From assembly GCA_024637145.1 (NCBI GenBank), contig JAGXFQ010000028.1, positions 1 through 64,000 of the forward strand: a stretch of 64,000 bases of DNA, read 5' to 3'. Source of the stretch: Desulfobulbaceae bacterium (GTDB taxonomy: Bacteria; Desulfobacterota; Desulfobulbia; Desulfobulbales; SURF-16). The notes beneath the pieces were generated by a model, which had not been told where the DNA came from, searched no databases, and saw only the letters and a program-made list of their open reading frames with translations. Positions 47,420 through 56,816 of this stretch are shown piece after piece. A program made the translations under genes and the position numbers. How positions within the stretch are numbered: position 1 is the first letter of the stretch; the number at the start of each line of letters is the position of its first letter.

Positions 47420-48529
47420 ATGTTTCAATTTGACCGCAGACTTTTCCAAAACTTCGACTGGGTCCTTCTTGGCCTGGTAGCCCTCATTGGCGCTATGTGC
47501 CTGGCCAATCTCTACAGTGCGATGCCAGACACCTTCCGCGGCACCCCGGTTTATCTCAAGCAACTCTACTTCTTCATCATGGGCTTTGCCCTTATTCTCC
47601 TCATCATCAGTGTTGATTACCGGATCCTGGTTGAGTTCAATTATACCCTGTACGGGGCTGTTATCTGCCTGCTGCTCTTCTCCTCCCTCTTCAGCAGTGG
47701 CCTGGCCGGCACCAGCCGCTGGATCGATCTCGGTTTTTTTAAATTGCAGCCCTCTGAACCGGCCAAACTGATGCTGGTCATCACCCTGGCCAGTTATTAT
47801 TTCCGCAAGGATACCGGCAAGGGCTTCACCCTCAAGGAACTTTTTGTCCCCCTCATGCTAGCCGGCCTCCCCTTCGCCCTTATCGTCAGTCAGCCCGACC
47901 TGGGAACCGCCCTGATGCTTGCCTTTATTTTCATCTCCATGACCCTTTTTGTAAAATTACGCTGGTCCACCCTGGTCACCCTGATCGGTACCGCCTTCCT
48001 CACCGCCGGCATCGGCTGGCAATATCTGCTCAAGCCCTATCAACGCCAACGCATTGAGACCTTTCTCAACCCCGGCTCAGACAGCCTCGGTAGCGGTTAC
48101 CACATTATCCAGTCCAAGATTGCCGTGGGCAGCGGCCGGACCTTCGGCAAAGGCTATCTGCAGGGAACCCAGGGCAATCTCGACTTCCTGCCGGAACGAC
48201 ATACGGATTTCGCCTTTTCCATCTGGGCGGAGGAATGGGGTTTTTTTGGCTCCCTCTTCTTTTTTGCTGTCTATTTCTTCCTGATCTTCTGGGGCCTCAA
48301 CATCGCGCTTTCCTCCCGAGACAAGTTCGGCACCCTCCTCTGCATAGGGGTGGTATCACTTATCTTCTGGCAGGCCTTTATCAATCTGGCCATGGTCATG
48401 GGGCTGTTACCGGTGGTGGGGATGCCCCTGCCGCTCTTCAGCTATGGGGGCTCGTCGCTGTTAACCACCATGGCGGGCATCGGCATTCTGATGAGTGTCC
48501 GGATGCGCCGCTATCAGGCGCCGGTGTGA
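47420..48529 (+). CDS. rodA: Peptidoglycan glycosyltransferase RodA
   Basis: SEDS-family membrane glycosyltransferase of 369 residues and about ten helices. It has GTSRWIDLGFFKLQPSEPAKL, DLGTALMLAFI, LGSGYHIIQSKIAVGSG, GNLDFLPERHTDFAF and PLFSYGGSSLL, all SEDS signatures. The last gene of the mreCD-mrdA-rodA unit. It converges with hemH, and I see no strong terminator in the short gap. Confidence 0.97.
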   Translation: MFQFDRRLFQNFDWVLLGLVALIGAMCLANLYSAMPDTFRGTPVYLKQLYFFIMGFALILLIISVDYRILVEFNYTLYGAVICLLLFSSLFSSGLAGTSRWIDLGFFKLQPSEPAKLMLVITLASYYFRKDTGKGFTLKELFVPLMLAGLPFALIVSQPDLGTALMLAFIFISMTLFVKLRWSTLVTLIGTAFLTAGIGWQYLLKPYQRQRIETFLNPGSDSLGSGYHIIQSKIAVGSGRTFGKGYLQGTQGNLDFLPERHTDFAFSIWAEEWGFFGSLFFFAVYFFLIFWGLNIALSSRDKFGTLLCIGVVSLIFWQAFINLAMVMGLLPVVGMPLPLFSYGGSSLLTTMAGIGILMSVRMRRYQAPV

Positions 48530-48590
48530 ATTCGAGGATTCAAGAATTCAGGTGAAGAGTGCCGTGGCAACAGAGCCCGACCACCTCTTT

Positions 48591-49574
48591 TTAGAGCCAT
48601 TTCTTACCACGACAGGCCCCAATAACGAGCTTAGCCAGCCCCTTGATAAAGCGAGGATCGTCATTGAGGGAGCTGGTGCGCACCAGGCGCATGCCCAGCT
48701 CCCTGGCCAGTTCGGCATACTGGATATCTATCTCATACAGGGTTTCCACATGGTCGGAGACAAAGCTGATGGGCATGACCACCACTTCCTGCACCCCCTT
48801 TGCCGCCAATTCAAGAAGGGTATCCGGAGTTGAGGGGGACAGCCATTTCACCGGCCCTGAGCGACTCTGGAAGCAGAGTTTGCCGCGGATACCCGTCTTC
48901 TCCTCCACCTCGACAATGGTTTTGGCCAGGTCGTGGAGATAGGGATCCCCCTCTTCAATAAACTTCATGGGCAGACTGTGGGCGGAATAGATCAGGGTGG
49001 GGGTGCCTGTACAACGGCCAAAGGCGTTGTGCACACCGCGCACCAGGGAGGCGATATAGTCAGGCTGGTCCGGCCATGCTTCCACGGCAGCGATCTCAAA
49101 GGGGTATGGCAGCTCGTCTGCCACCCGGGCAAGATCAGCGACGGATGAACCTGTAGTGGCCTTTGAATAGTGGGGATAAAGAGTGAGGGCAACAATGCGG
49201 GTGATCCCTTGGCGGCCCAGGGCCGTCAAGGTCTGTCGGGCATCGGGATGCCAGTAACGCATGGCCATATCAACCTGAAAGCGGCCCAGGGGGGCGAGCT
49301 GCCCAGCCAAGACTTCCCCCTGCCGGGCCGTAATCTTCCGCAGGGGTGAACCACCGCCGATTTGCCGGTAGGCCTTACAGGATTTGGGGGCGCGACGCCT
49401 GGCAATAAACCTGGCAAGGGGTTTCTGGAGAAAAGGCAGGGGGGAGAGGTGGATGATCTGGCGATCGGAAAAGAGGTTGAACAAAAAAGGTTCCACATCC
49501 TCCAGATGTTCCGGCCCCCCCAGATTGAGAAGGACCACACCTATTTGGGCCTCAGCCGGTTTCTGCATAGTCAT
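48591..49574 (-). CDS. hemH: Ferrochelatase
   Basis: Inserts Fe(II) into a porphyrin, either protoporphyrin IX or coproporphyrin III. The 327-residue product has VVLLNLGGPEHLEDVEPFL at its start, GGGSPLRKIT, LTLYPHYS, YSAHSLPMKFIEEGDPY with the catalytic His, and MPISFVSDHVETLYEID. There is no obvious C-terminal 2Fe-2S cluster. It starts within the end of the HD-domain gene. Which porphyrin it uses cannot be told from sequence alone. Confidence 0.93.
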   Translation of the reverse strand: MTMQKPAEAQIGVVLLNLGGPEHLEDVEPFLFNLFSDRQIIHLSPLPFLQKPLARFIARRRAPKSCKAYRQIGGGSPLRKITARQGEVLAGQLAPLGRFQVDMAMRYWHPDARQTLTALGRQGITRIVALTLYPHYSKATTGSSVADLARVADELPYPFEIAAVEAWPDQPDYIASLVRGVHNAFGRCTGTPTLIYSAHSLPMKFIEEGDPYLHDLAKTIVEVEEKTGIRGKLCFQSRSGPVKWLSPSTPDTLLELAAKGVQEVVVMPISFVSDHVETLYEIDIQYAELARELGMRLVRTSSLNDDPRFIKGLAKLVIGACRGKKWL

Positions 49575-50130
49575 TTTTCAGCTCACCTGACTCCTTCACC
49601 AGGTCCGGGACCTGGGCGGGTTTAAAAGCAAGAAAGCTGAAGATCCGCTCTTCCAGCTGACACCATTTTTCGAAATTTTCCAGAATCATAGCGGTGCGCT
49701 GGGGATCCCCTTGCCCATACCGCCCGATGATATACTCCAGCCGTTCACCCAAAGAGACAATCTGGTGGTGCTTCACCCTTTTATCGGCATACGAGACCAC
49801 CTCTTTGGCTGACAGCCGGGCCGGCGAAAAGTCCCTGAGCATCACGTGCTCGCCAACAATATCGGCAACCTCAGCAAAACCAAGGGCCAGACAAATCTCA
49901 GCACCCACCCGGGCATGGTTACAGCCGCTCTCCAGGCACATGGTCTTGGCGATATCATGAAGCAGGGCCCCGGCCACGGCCAGCTCCACGTCTATCTGGA
50001 CCCCGGCCCTGTTCAGCTCGCCGCTCAGCATGGTGGCCACCCGGGCCACCATCACCGAGTGCTCCTTGATATTGCCAAGCATGGCATGATCGGCCATGAG
50101 CTGACGACATTGGGAAATTGAAGGAATCAT
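49552..50130 (-). CDS. HD-domain hydrolase-like protein
   Basis: Protein of 192 residues with an HDIG-type metal site: His in KEHSVMVARVA, HD in GALLHDIAKTMCL, then His in NHARVGAEI and GEHVML. This group includes nucleotide phosphohydrolases and uncharacterised YqeK-like or tRNA-linked proteins; the substrate is unknown. It overlaps hemH by 23 bases, and hemE lies upstream, so it is part of the haem gene group by position. Confidence 0.8.
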   Translation of the reverse strand: MIPSISQCRQLMADHAMLGNIKEHSVMVARVATMLSGELNRAGVQIDVELAVAGALLHDIAKTMCLESGCNHARVGAEICLALGFAEVADIVGEHVMLRDFSPARLSAKEVVSYADKRVKHHQIVSLGERLEYIIGRYGQGDPQRTAMILENFEKWCQLEERIFSFLAFKPAQVPDLVKESGELKNDYAETG

Positions 50131-50160
50131 TTTTTAGCAACCGAATATAAAGAAGATAAG

Positions 50161-50229
50161 GGAGTTAGAGAAGGTAAAGAAGGTGTTCCATTCTATAACT
50201 TCTTTACCTTCTCTACCTTCTCTAACTCC
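50161..50229. repeat. Repeat-rich hairpin between hemE and the HD gene
   Basis: A left arm GGAGTTAGAGAAGGTA (50161-50176) has an exact complement at 50214-50229. The left sequence shifted inward (AGAGAAGGTAAAGAAG) also pairs with CTTCTTTACCTTCTCT in the right part, so two alternative stems are possible. The right side has near-tandem copies of TTCTCTACC-like units. It may act as a terminator or mRNA switch between hemE and downstream genes. Confidence 0.75.
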
Positions 50230-51253
50230 TTTTACTTAAGCGATGAACCGTGTCTACCACAAATTTGGCCTTCTCCGGCGGTGTTTCGGGCAAAATGCCG
50301 TGGCCAAGATTGAAGATATGGCCCTTGGCCGCCTTGCCTCTTTCCAGGATAGCGGCTATCCGTTTCTCGAGCTTATCTTCGGGCAGCAGCAGGGCAATGG
50401 GGTCCAGGTTGCCCTGAATGGCAATATCCGGACCAAAGACCTTGATGGCAGTGGGGATATCCACCCGCCAATCAATACCCAGGACATCGGCACCCGAGGT
50501 CTTGGTCAAATCCAGCAGCCCAGCGCAATTATTGGCAAAATAGATAAGGGGTACACCAGCGGGCTGCAAGGCCTTGATGATATCCTGCACATAGGGAAGG
50601 GCAAACTCGGCAAAATCTCCGGGGGAGAGCACACCGGCCCAGGAATCAAAGATCTGCAGGGCCTGGGCGCCGGCCTCGGCCTGGGCCTGCAGATAGGTGA
50701 TGGTACAATCGGTGATCTTGCGCATCAAACCGTGATAGAGCTCAGGATTGGTGTACATCATCTTTTTGGTGTTCCAGAAGGCCTTGGAAGAACCACCCTC
50801 AATGGCATAGGTGGAGAGGGTAAAGGGCGCCCCGGAAAAGCCGATGAGGGGCACCCGGGTGGCCAGCTCCTTGCGCAGCAGTTGAATAGCCGCCATCACA
50901 TAACCCAGCTTTTCCATGGGATCTGGCACAATAAGCCGGTCAAGATCGGCCTGGCAACGCACCGGATTGGCCAGAACGGGCCCCTGCTTCTCCTGGAAGT
51001 CCAGATCCATGCCCATGGCCTCCAGGGTCACCAGGATGTCGGAGAAGAGAATAGCGGCATCAACCCCCAGGATATCCACGGGCTGCAGGGTAACCTCAGC
51101 CGCCTTTTCCGGGGTCTTGCACAGTTCCAGAAAAGACATCTGGCTCCTGACCTTGTGATAGTCAGGCAGATAACGGCCGGCCTGGCGCATGATCCAGATG
51201 GGGGTATGGGAAACGGCTTCTCCGCGACAGGCTTTCAAAAAGGTATCGTTCAT
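50222..51253 (-). CDS. hemE: Uroporphyrinogen decarboxylase
   Basis: Converts uroporphyrinogen III to coproporphyrinogen III. The 343-residue product has the N-terminal PIWIMRQAGRYLPDYHKVR with the active-site Arg residues, FSDILVTLEAMGMDLDF, GFSGAPFTLSTYAIEGG, IFDSWAGVLSP and NLGHGILPETP. The length is normal. It lies 76 bases after the AhbD-like gene and upstream of the HD gene and hemH. Confidence 0.97.
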   Translation of the reverse strand: MNDTFLKACRGEAVSHTPIWIMRQAGRYLPDYHKVRSQMSFLELCKTPEKAAEVTLQPVDILGVDAAILFSDILVTLEAMGMDLDFQEKQGPVLANPVRCQADLDRLIVPDPMEKLGYVMAAIQLLRKELATRVPLIGFSGAPFTLSTYAIEGGSSKAFWNTKKMMYTNPELYHGLMRKITDCTITYLQAQAEAGAQALQIFDSWAGVLSPGDFAEFALPYVQDIIKALQPAGVPLIYFANNCAGLLDLTKTSGADVLGIDWRVDIPTAIKVFGPDIAIQGNLDPIALLLPEDKLEKRIAAILERGKAAKGHIFNLGHGILPETPPEKAKFVVDTVHRLSKRS

Positions 51254-51329
51254 GAAGTAGGTACCGGGTTTGAGGTTTATTGGTTACTAAGCCCTGGGGC
51301 CGTCACTTTCGGCACGTTGGCAAAGGATG

Positions 51330-52442
51330 TTATTCTTCAGCGGCGGCAATGAAGGTGCGCGGCACATAATTGCAAAAAGGCTCTTCCGCCATATAATCAC
51401 CGCTCATGGCATAGGCCCGGGCCCGGCAGCCGCCGCAGACCGTGACATACTCACATTCGCCGCAGCGGCCCTTGTAGGCCTTGAAGTCGCGCATTTCATG
51501 AAAGAGGGGGGAGTTTTCCCAGATATCCTGGAAGGATTGCTCCCGGATATTGCCGGCCGCCTTGGGGAAATAGCTGCAGGGCAGGACATTGCCATCCACG
51601 TCGATGAGGCAGATAACCTGGCCGGCCAGACAACCCTTGGCGCCGCCGGTGGAAAATTTGAGGCTGCGCCGTTCAAACTCATCACCCTTCTCCTTTTTCT
51701 TCTGGAGCAGAACCCGGTAGTAGCTGGGGGCGCAGGTGGGACGCACCAGGAGCTCATCTTCATTCTTCTCCATCTCATAATGCCAATCCAGCAGCTCATC
51801 ATACATCTCCTGGGGTACCAGCTCCTCCATGATATCCTCGCCGCGGCCGGTGGGAACGATCATGAACATGTACCAGGCCTTAGCCCCCAGCTCCTTGGCA
51901 AGCTCATAGACTTTGGGCACCTCATCCTTGTTGCGCTTGGTAAAAGAGGAGTTGATCAGAAAAGGGATGTCATTTTCCTTGAAAAGGCGGGCCGCTGTCA
52001 TCACCCCGGCAAAGGCCCCCGGCTGATTGCGGAAATCATCATGAATCGCCGCCGTGGAGCCGTCCAAGGACAGGGAAACCATCTTGATGCCGCTCTCCTT
52101 TATTTTGGTGCAGATCTCCTGGTTGACCAGCAGGCCATTGGTGGCCAGACACATCCGCAGACCCTTGCCGGTGCCGTAGGAGGCGATATCAAACACATCC
52201 TTGCGCAGCAGGGGTTCGCCACCGGAGAGCACCACCACAGGGCTGGCGTAGGAGGTGATGTCATCGAGAATGCGGGTGGCCTCGCTAAAGGAAAAATCTG
52301 GATGTCCCTCCACCTCCAGGGTGGATGAGGAGCGGCAATGGACGCATTTCAGATTACAGCGCCGGGTGATCTCCCAGGCAATCCATTTCGGTTCAAATTT
52401 CAAGATGTTACTCCATTTTTTGTCATTTTCAGCCCTTGACAT
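51330..52442 (-). CDS. ahbD: Radical SAM/SPASM haem b synthase, AhbD-like
   Basis: Radical SAM enzyme of 370 residues. CNLKCVHC binds the SAM cluster, [25 protein letters not shown] matches AhbD closely, and the SPASM end has [46 protein letters not shown]. AhbD decarboxylates the propionates of Fe-coproporphyrin III to vinyl groups, giving haem b in the sirohaem-dependent route. The ATG at 52442 is used; a TTG at 52463 is also in frame. Its neighbours hemE and hemH belong to the other haem routes. A NirJ/AhbC-like role is less likely. Confidence 0.82.
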   Translation of the reverse strand: MSRAENDKKWSNILKFEPKWIAWEITRRCNLKCVHCRSSSTLEVEGHPDFSFSEATRILDDITSYASPVVVLSGGEPLLRKDVFDIASYGTGKGLRMCLATNGLLVNQEICTKIKESGIKMVSLSLDGSTAAIHDDFRNQPGAFAGVMTAARLFKENDIPFLINSSFTKRNKDEVPKVYELAKELGAKAWYMFMIVPTGRGEDIMEELVPQEMYDELLDWHYEMEKNEDELLVRPTCAPSYYRVLLQKKKEKGDEFERRSLKFSTGGAKGCLAGQVICLIDVDGNVLPCSYFPKAAGNIREQSFQDIWENSPLFHEMRDFKAYKGRCGECEYVTVCGGCRARAYAMSGDYMAEEPFCNYVPRTFIAAAEE

Positions 52443-52510
52443 GGACCTGCTATCGCCTATCAAAGACCAATCTCGTTGTCAGCGGCACCGGCAACACCAA
52501 AAAATCTTTC

Positions 52511-53839
52511 TCATAAATAATCAGCGGCCACCCCGGCCAGTTCGCTGCGCTCACTCTTGCGCAGGGTGACATGGCCATGGATGGGCAACCCCTTTAACCT
52601 CTCCACCGTATAGGCCAGGCCGTTACTGGAAGAATCAAGATAGGGATTGTCAATCTGGTAGGGATCACCGGTGAGTATCATCTTGGTCCCCTCCCCGGCC
52701 CGGCTGATAATGGTCTTTACCTCATGGGGGGTGAGGTTCTGGGCCTCGTCAATAATCACATACTGATTGGGGATGGAGCGGCCCCGGATAAACGTAAGGG
52801 CCTCCATTTCGATGATATGATCCTTGAGAAGTTGTTCCACTTTTTTGCGGACCGTCTCCACGTCCTTTTCCGAGGCCTTGCCCCCCCGGTCACCAAGAAT
52901 ATAGGTGAGATTGTCAAAGATGGGCTGCATCCAATGCCGGAGCTTGTCGTCCTTATCCCCGGGCATATAGCCCAGATCCTTACCCAAGGGGATAATGGGC
53001 CTGCTCACCAAAATCTTCTCATACTCCTCAAGGGCGATGGTGGTCTCCAGGGCGGCCGCCAGGGCCAGCAGGGTCTTGCCGGTACCAGCCTGGCCCACCA
53101 GGGTGACGATCTTGATCTGGGGATCAAGCAATAGCTCCAGGGCCATGCGCTGCTCTTTGCTGCGGGAATGAATCTGCCAGGCGCTGTCATACTGTTTATT
53201 GAGGCGGACCAGGGTCTCGGCTGAACGGGCCCGGGCCAGGGCGGTGTGCTTAGGGTCAGCCTCGTCTGTTAAGAGGACAAACTCATTGGGATAGAAATCA
53301 TAACCCGCAACAGGCAGCTCCTCGTTCTGAAAAATTTCGGCAAGCAGGCTGCCCGCCACCTCTATCTCCCGGTAGCCGGCAAAAAGCTCATCAAAATTAA
53401 CCTTCTGCTTTTCAAAGTCCTGGACCTCCAGGCCCAGGACATCGGCCTTGAGACGGGCATTAATATCCTTGGAGACAAAAACAACCTGCTTCTGCTGGGA
53501 CAAAAGGGTATAGGCCACGGCCAGAATACGGTTGTCCGGCACCGCCAGATTGAGACTGGGATGTTTGGAGGTCTCATGCTCAAGGACGATCATCACCTTG
53601 CCGCCGTTTTCCATGGCCACCCCGTCAGAAAGAGGACCTTTCTGCCGCAGACGGTCGAGCTCCCGGACCACCTGGCGGGCATTGCGCCCCAATTCGTCAC
53701 TGCGGCTCTTGAACTTGTCAAGCTCCTCAATAACGGTCATGGGCAGAACCACAATATTATCGGCAAAGGAGTTCAAGGCCTCGGCATTGTGGAGAAGGAC
53801 ATTAGTGTCCAGAATGAAAAATTTCGGGGCTGAGGTCAT
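52511..53839 (-). CDS. PIN-PhoH family ATPase
   Basis: Cytoplasmic protein of 442 residues that joins an N-terminal PIN nuclease domain (FILDTNVLLHN, then EELDKFK and conserved acids) to a C-terminal PhoH ATPase (LVGQAGTGKTLLAL, YVIIDEAQNLTPHEVKTIISR, LTGDPYQIDNPYLD). Such PhoH2/YlaK-type proteins can be RNA helicase-nucleases. The ATG at 53839 is taken; the longer frame upstream has no support. It is a single gene, divergent from nadE. Confidence 0.92.
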   Translation of the reverse strand: MTSAPKFFILDTNVLLHNAEALNSFADNIVVLPMTVIEELDKFKSRSDELGRNARQVVRELDRLRQKGPLSDGVAMENGGKVMIVLEHETSKHPSLNLAVPDNRILAVAYTLLSQQKQVVFVSKDINARLKADVLGLEVQDFEKQKVNFDELFAGYREIEVAGSLLAEIFQNEELPVAGYDFYPNEFVLLTDEADPKHTALARARSAETLVRLNKQYDSAWQIHSRSKEQRMALELLLDPQIKIVTLVGQAGTGKTLLALAAALETTIALEEYEKILVSRPIIPLGKDLGYMPGDKDDKLRHWMQPIFDNLTYILGDRGGKASEKDVETVRKKVEQLLKDHIIEMEALTFIRGRSIPNQYVIIDEAQNLTPHEVKTIISRAGEGTKMILTGDPYQIDNPYLDSSSNGLAYTVERLKGLPIHGHVTLRKSERSELAGVAADYL

Positions 53840-54165
53840 AAGGGTGTACTCGATCCTGAAAAAGAGAAAAGAAAGAATTGCGGCAGAGTGAGGCCGGGCC
53901 GGACGTCTGCCGGAAAAAATCAAACTTTAAACTAACCAGGAAGACCTTAACCTGGCAAGAAAAAAGGGAAATTGTTTGCCCCCAGCGATTATGATGCTAT
54001 ACATCAACACTAATGGCTTGCCGGCCTTCTTGAGCACAGGCCCCGGAGAGGGCTAAAGAGGCGTTTTACCCCGAGAAGCCTCTGCCGCGCCGGTGGCCAT
54101 AAAAAAAACCGGTGACTCCTTATAAAAACAGCACTCTTCCTGCCTAATTCGACCGCAGCCCTGCC
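53840..54165. other. Divergent intergenic region phoH-like / nadE
   Basis: About 325 bases with no supported gene and no clear operator. It must hold both promoters. I see no strong promoter boxes; a short GCCGGTGG...AAACCGGTGAC stretch near 54086-54116 is the only structured part. Confidence 0.5.
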
Positions 54166-55803
54166 ATGAAAATAGCCCTTCTCCAGATAAACCCCGTCAT
54201 CGGCGACTTCAGCGGCAATGCCGCTCTCATCCGCAAAGAGGCCTTGCGGGCCAAAGAGATGGGGGCCCAGCTCGCCATCTTTCCAGAACTGGCCCTCTGC
54301 GGCTACCCGCCCCTGGACTACCTGGAACATGCCTCCTTTCTCCAGGCGCAAAATACCCACCTGGACGGCCTCATTAAAGAGATCAGGGGTATTGCCGTTC
54401 TCTGCGGCATCATCAGCCGCAGCCAGGCACACCAGGGCAAGCCCCTGCACAATACGGCCCTGCTTTTCAGAGACGGTGAAACCCTCCATGCCAGTCACAA
54501 GAAGCTGCTGCCCACCTATGATGTCTTTGACGAGAGCCGCTACTTCCAGCCCGGCACATCAAGCCAGTTCTTCTGCCTGGACGGCCTCAACCTGGGCCTC
54601 ACCATCTGCGAGGATCTCTTCAATGACATTGATGCCTTTCCCGGACAGCCCTATGCCACTGATCCGGTGGCCGAGCTCAAGGCCCACCATGACCTTGACC
54701 TGCTCATCAACATTGCGGCTTCGCCCTTCACCATGGGCAAGCAGCATCAGCGCCATCAGCTCTTTGCCGCCATCAGCCGCAAATATGGCGTCCCCCTTCT
54801 CTACTGCAACCAGGTAGGGGGCCAGGACTCCATTCTCTTTGACGGCACCAGTCTTGCCTTTGACGGCCAGGGCAGACTCTGCGGCCAGGCCGACTCCTTT
54901 GGCCAGGACCTGCTGCTGGTTGACAGCAACCACCTTACTCCTGTGGCCAAACAGCCCGTCGACAAGATGACAGCCCTCCATGACGGTCTGGTAATGGGCA
55001 CCAGGGATTATGTCAGAAAATGCGGCTTCAGCAAGGTCCTGCTGGGACTCAGCGGCGGTATTGATTCGGCCCTGACCTGCGTCCTGGCCTGCCAGGCCCT
55101 GGGGCCAGAAAATGTCCTGGGCGTGGCGCTGCCCTCGCCTTACTCCTCGCCGGGCTCCCTTGCCGACGCCAGAAGGCTTGCCGAGACGCTGGGCATCCGC
55201 TTTGAGATTCTGCCCATCAATGCCCTCTTTGACAGCTGCAAGCAGAGCCTGGCCCCTTTATTTGCAGGCTACCCAGAGGATGTTACGGAACAGAACATCC
55301 AGGCCCGCATCAGGGGGGTGCTGCTCATGGCCCTGGCCAACAAATACCGGGCCCTGCTGCTCACCACGGGCAACAAGAGCGAACTGGCCGTGGGCTACTG
55401 CACCCTGTACGGTGACATGAGCGGCGGCCTGGCCGTGATCTCGGATGTGCCCAAGATGCTGGTCTATGAACTTTCCCGCTATGTGAACAGGGAGCAGGAG
55501 ATCATCCCGGCCACCACCCTCAGCAAACCACCCAGTGCGGAACTGGCCCCCAACCAGAGGGATCAGGATGACCTCCCCCCCTATGAGGTCCTCGACCCCA
55601 TCCTCGCCGCCTACCTGGAGGAGCATAAATCCATTGCCGAGATTGTCAAGCTGGGCTTTGCCGAGGAGGTGGTGCGCGATGTAGTGCGCCGCATCAAGAC
55701 CAACGAACACAAGCGCAAACAGGCGGCAATGGGTCTCAAGGTCACCAGCAAGGCCTTTGGCTTCGGCCGGCGCTATCCCACGGCCGAGGGTTTTCAGGGC
55801 TAA
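54166..55803 (+). CDS. nadE: Glutamine-dependent NAD+ synthetase
   Basis: Amidates nicotinate adenine dinucleotide to NAD+ in the last step. The 545-residue product joins an N-terminal nitrilase-type glutaminase, with Glu in FPELALCGYPPLDYL, Lys in SHKKLLPTYDVFDE and Cys in TICEDLF, to a synthetase domain with the ATP-pyrophosphatase loop LGLSGGIDSALT. KSELAVGYCTLYGDMSGG and LAPNQRDQDDLPPYEVLD complete the signature. It is a single gene reading opposite to its neighbours. Confidence 0.97.
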   Translation: MKIALLQINPVIGDFSGNAALIRKEALRAKEMGAQLAIFPELALCGYPPLDYLEHASFLQAQNTHLDGLIKEIRGIAVLCGIISRSQAHQGKPLHNTALLFRDGETLHASHKKLLPTYDVFDESRYFQPGTSSQFFCLDGLNLGLTICEDLFNDIDAFPGQPYATDPVAELKAHHDLDLLINIAASPFTMGKQHQRHQLFAAISRKYGVPLLYCNQVGGQDSILFDGTSLAFDGQGRLCGQADSFGQDLLLVDSNHLTPVAKQPVDKMTALHDGLVMGTRDYVRKCGFSKVLLGLSGGIDSALTCVLACQALGPENVLGVALPSPYSSPGSLADARRLAETLGIRFEILPINALFDSCKQSLAPLFAGYPEDVTEQNIQARIRGVLLMALANKYRALLLTTGNKSELAVGYCTLYGDMSGGLAVISDVPKMLVYELSRYVNREQEIIPATTLSKPPSAELAPNQRDQDDLPPYEVLDPILAAYLEEHKSIAEIVKLGFAEEVVRDVVRRIKTNEHKRKQAAMGLKVTSKAFGFGRRYPTAEGFQG

Positions 55804-55840
55804 TCTTGCCACCCCTCATGCCCCGGGGCTGCCCCACCCC

Positions 55841-56719
55841 TTACAAATCCGGGTCAGGCCGGAGGCGCAGAAAGGAGGGGAATCTGGGAATTCCAGATCC
55901 ATATTTCCCATAAAACTTGAAGGTAACCATGGCGCCCATGGCAGGCGGTGCCTGCCGTTGCTGGTCAGTAAAGCCGCTGCCTATTTTAAATCGGGTGCCG
56001 TCAGCAAGCTCCACCAGGAGAGCGCCGAGCCGCCCGCTGTTTCTACCCTTGCCGGGCAGATGGCCCACCACCCTGGCCTCGGCATCCTGAAAGCTTTTGA
56101 CCTTGCGGATATCAGCACTGCGGCCGGCCACATAGGGGGCATCGGCTCGGCGGACCATGAGCCCCTCGCCGCCTGCTTCTTCAATCCGCTTCAGCTCCTG
56201 ACGCAGATGGTCCCGGTTGCTGACCATGGTCTGGGGGATAACAAAGGCATAGTCAGATGGATGGGAGGCAAACCAGGTGCGCGCCTTCTCGAGGCGGCGG
56301 GTAAAGCCGCCGGCCTCCAGGGGCACGTCAAAAATGGCGAATTTGAGCTGCAACCAGCCGTCATGGGGCTGCTCTTTTTTGACAATGGAGAGGGTTTGCT
56401 CAAAAGTGCCGCGGCCGCCCCACAACTCCCCCTCCAGGGCAAAGGAGGGCAGGCCCTGGATAAAGGCGGGCAACGGGGCCAGGAGATGACCGTTTTTTGT
56501 CCACAAGCGGTGACCGTCCCAATAGCCGCGCACCCCATCGAGCTTTTCACTCATCAACCAGCCGTCAATATCGAGATCTTCCTCATACACCAGGGGCAGC
56601 ATGGGTCCCACAGCACAGACCGGGCCCGGCAGCAGGCCACAGCCCAGCAGCAAAGCGGCAAGGAAGGAGAGGATCAGCGGCAAAGGTCGCGGCTCACGGC
56701 GCTCTGGTCGTAAAAACAT
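55841..56719 (-). CDS. ligE: Secreted LigE-type ATP-dependent DNA ligase
   Basis: Minimal ATP-dependent DNA ligase of 292 residues with an N-terminal signal peptide (LPLILSFLAALLLGCGLL, then a likely cleavage near VCAVG). It has nucleotidyl-transferase motif I SEKLDGVRGYWDG with the lysine that takes AMP, LEGELWGG (motif III), GEGLMVRRADAPY (IV), then VKSFQDAEARVVG (V), and a small OB domain. There is no further DNA-binding domain. LigE enzymes are periplasmic and have been connected with uptake of external DNA or biofilm DNA. The neighbours give no further hint. Confidence 0.9.
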   Translation of the reverse strand: MFLRPERREPRPLPLILSFLAALLLGCGLLPGPVCAVGPMLPLVYEEDLDIDGWLMSEKLDGVRGYWDGHRLWTKNGHLLAPLPAFIQGLPSFALEGELWGGRGTFEQTLSIVKKEQPHDGWLQLKFAIFDVPLEAGGFTRRLEKARTWFASHPSDYAFVIPQTMVSNRDHLRQELKRIEEAGGEGLMVRRADAPYVAGRSADIRKVKSFQDAEARVVGHLPGKGRNSGRLGALLVELADGTRFKIGSGFTDQQRQAPPAMGAMVTFKFYGKYGSGIPRFPSFLRLRPDPDL

Positions 56720-56816
56720 AGGCCTCCAAAAATGCCCCTGCCCCGGGCCGCCATGACCGCGGCAGGGGGCAGCAGGGGGCAGCAGGAGATATGGACTTGC
56801 TGCTGAGGGGGAATAT

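Noticed and set aside
50161-50229. CRISPR-like repeats
   Set aside because: The units are short, unequal and without unique spacers. No cas genes are in the window.
54010-54498. Minus-strand frame of 162 residues over the nadE start
   Set aside because: It overlaps the glutaminase domain of nadE, which has all its catalytic residues.
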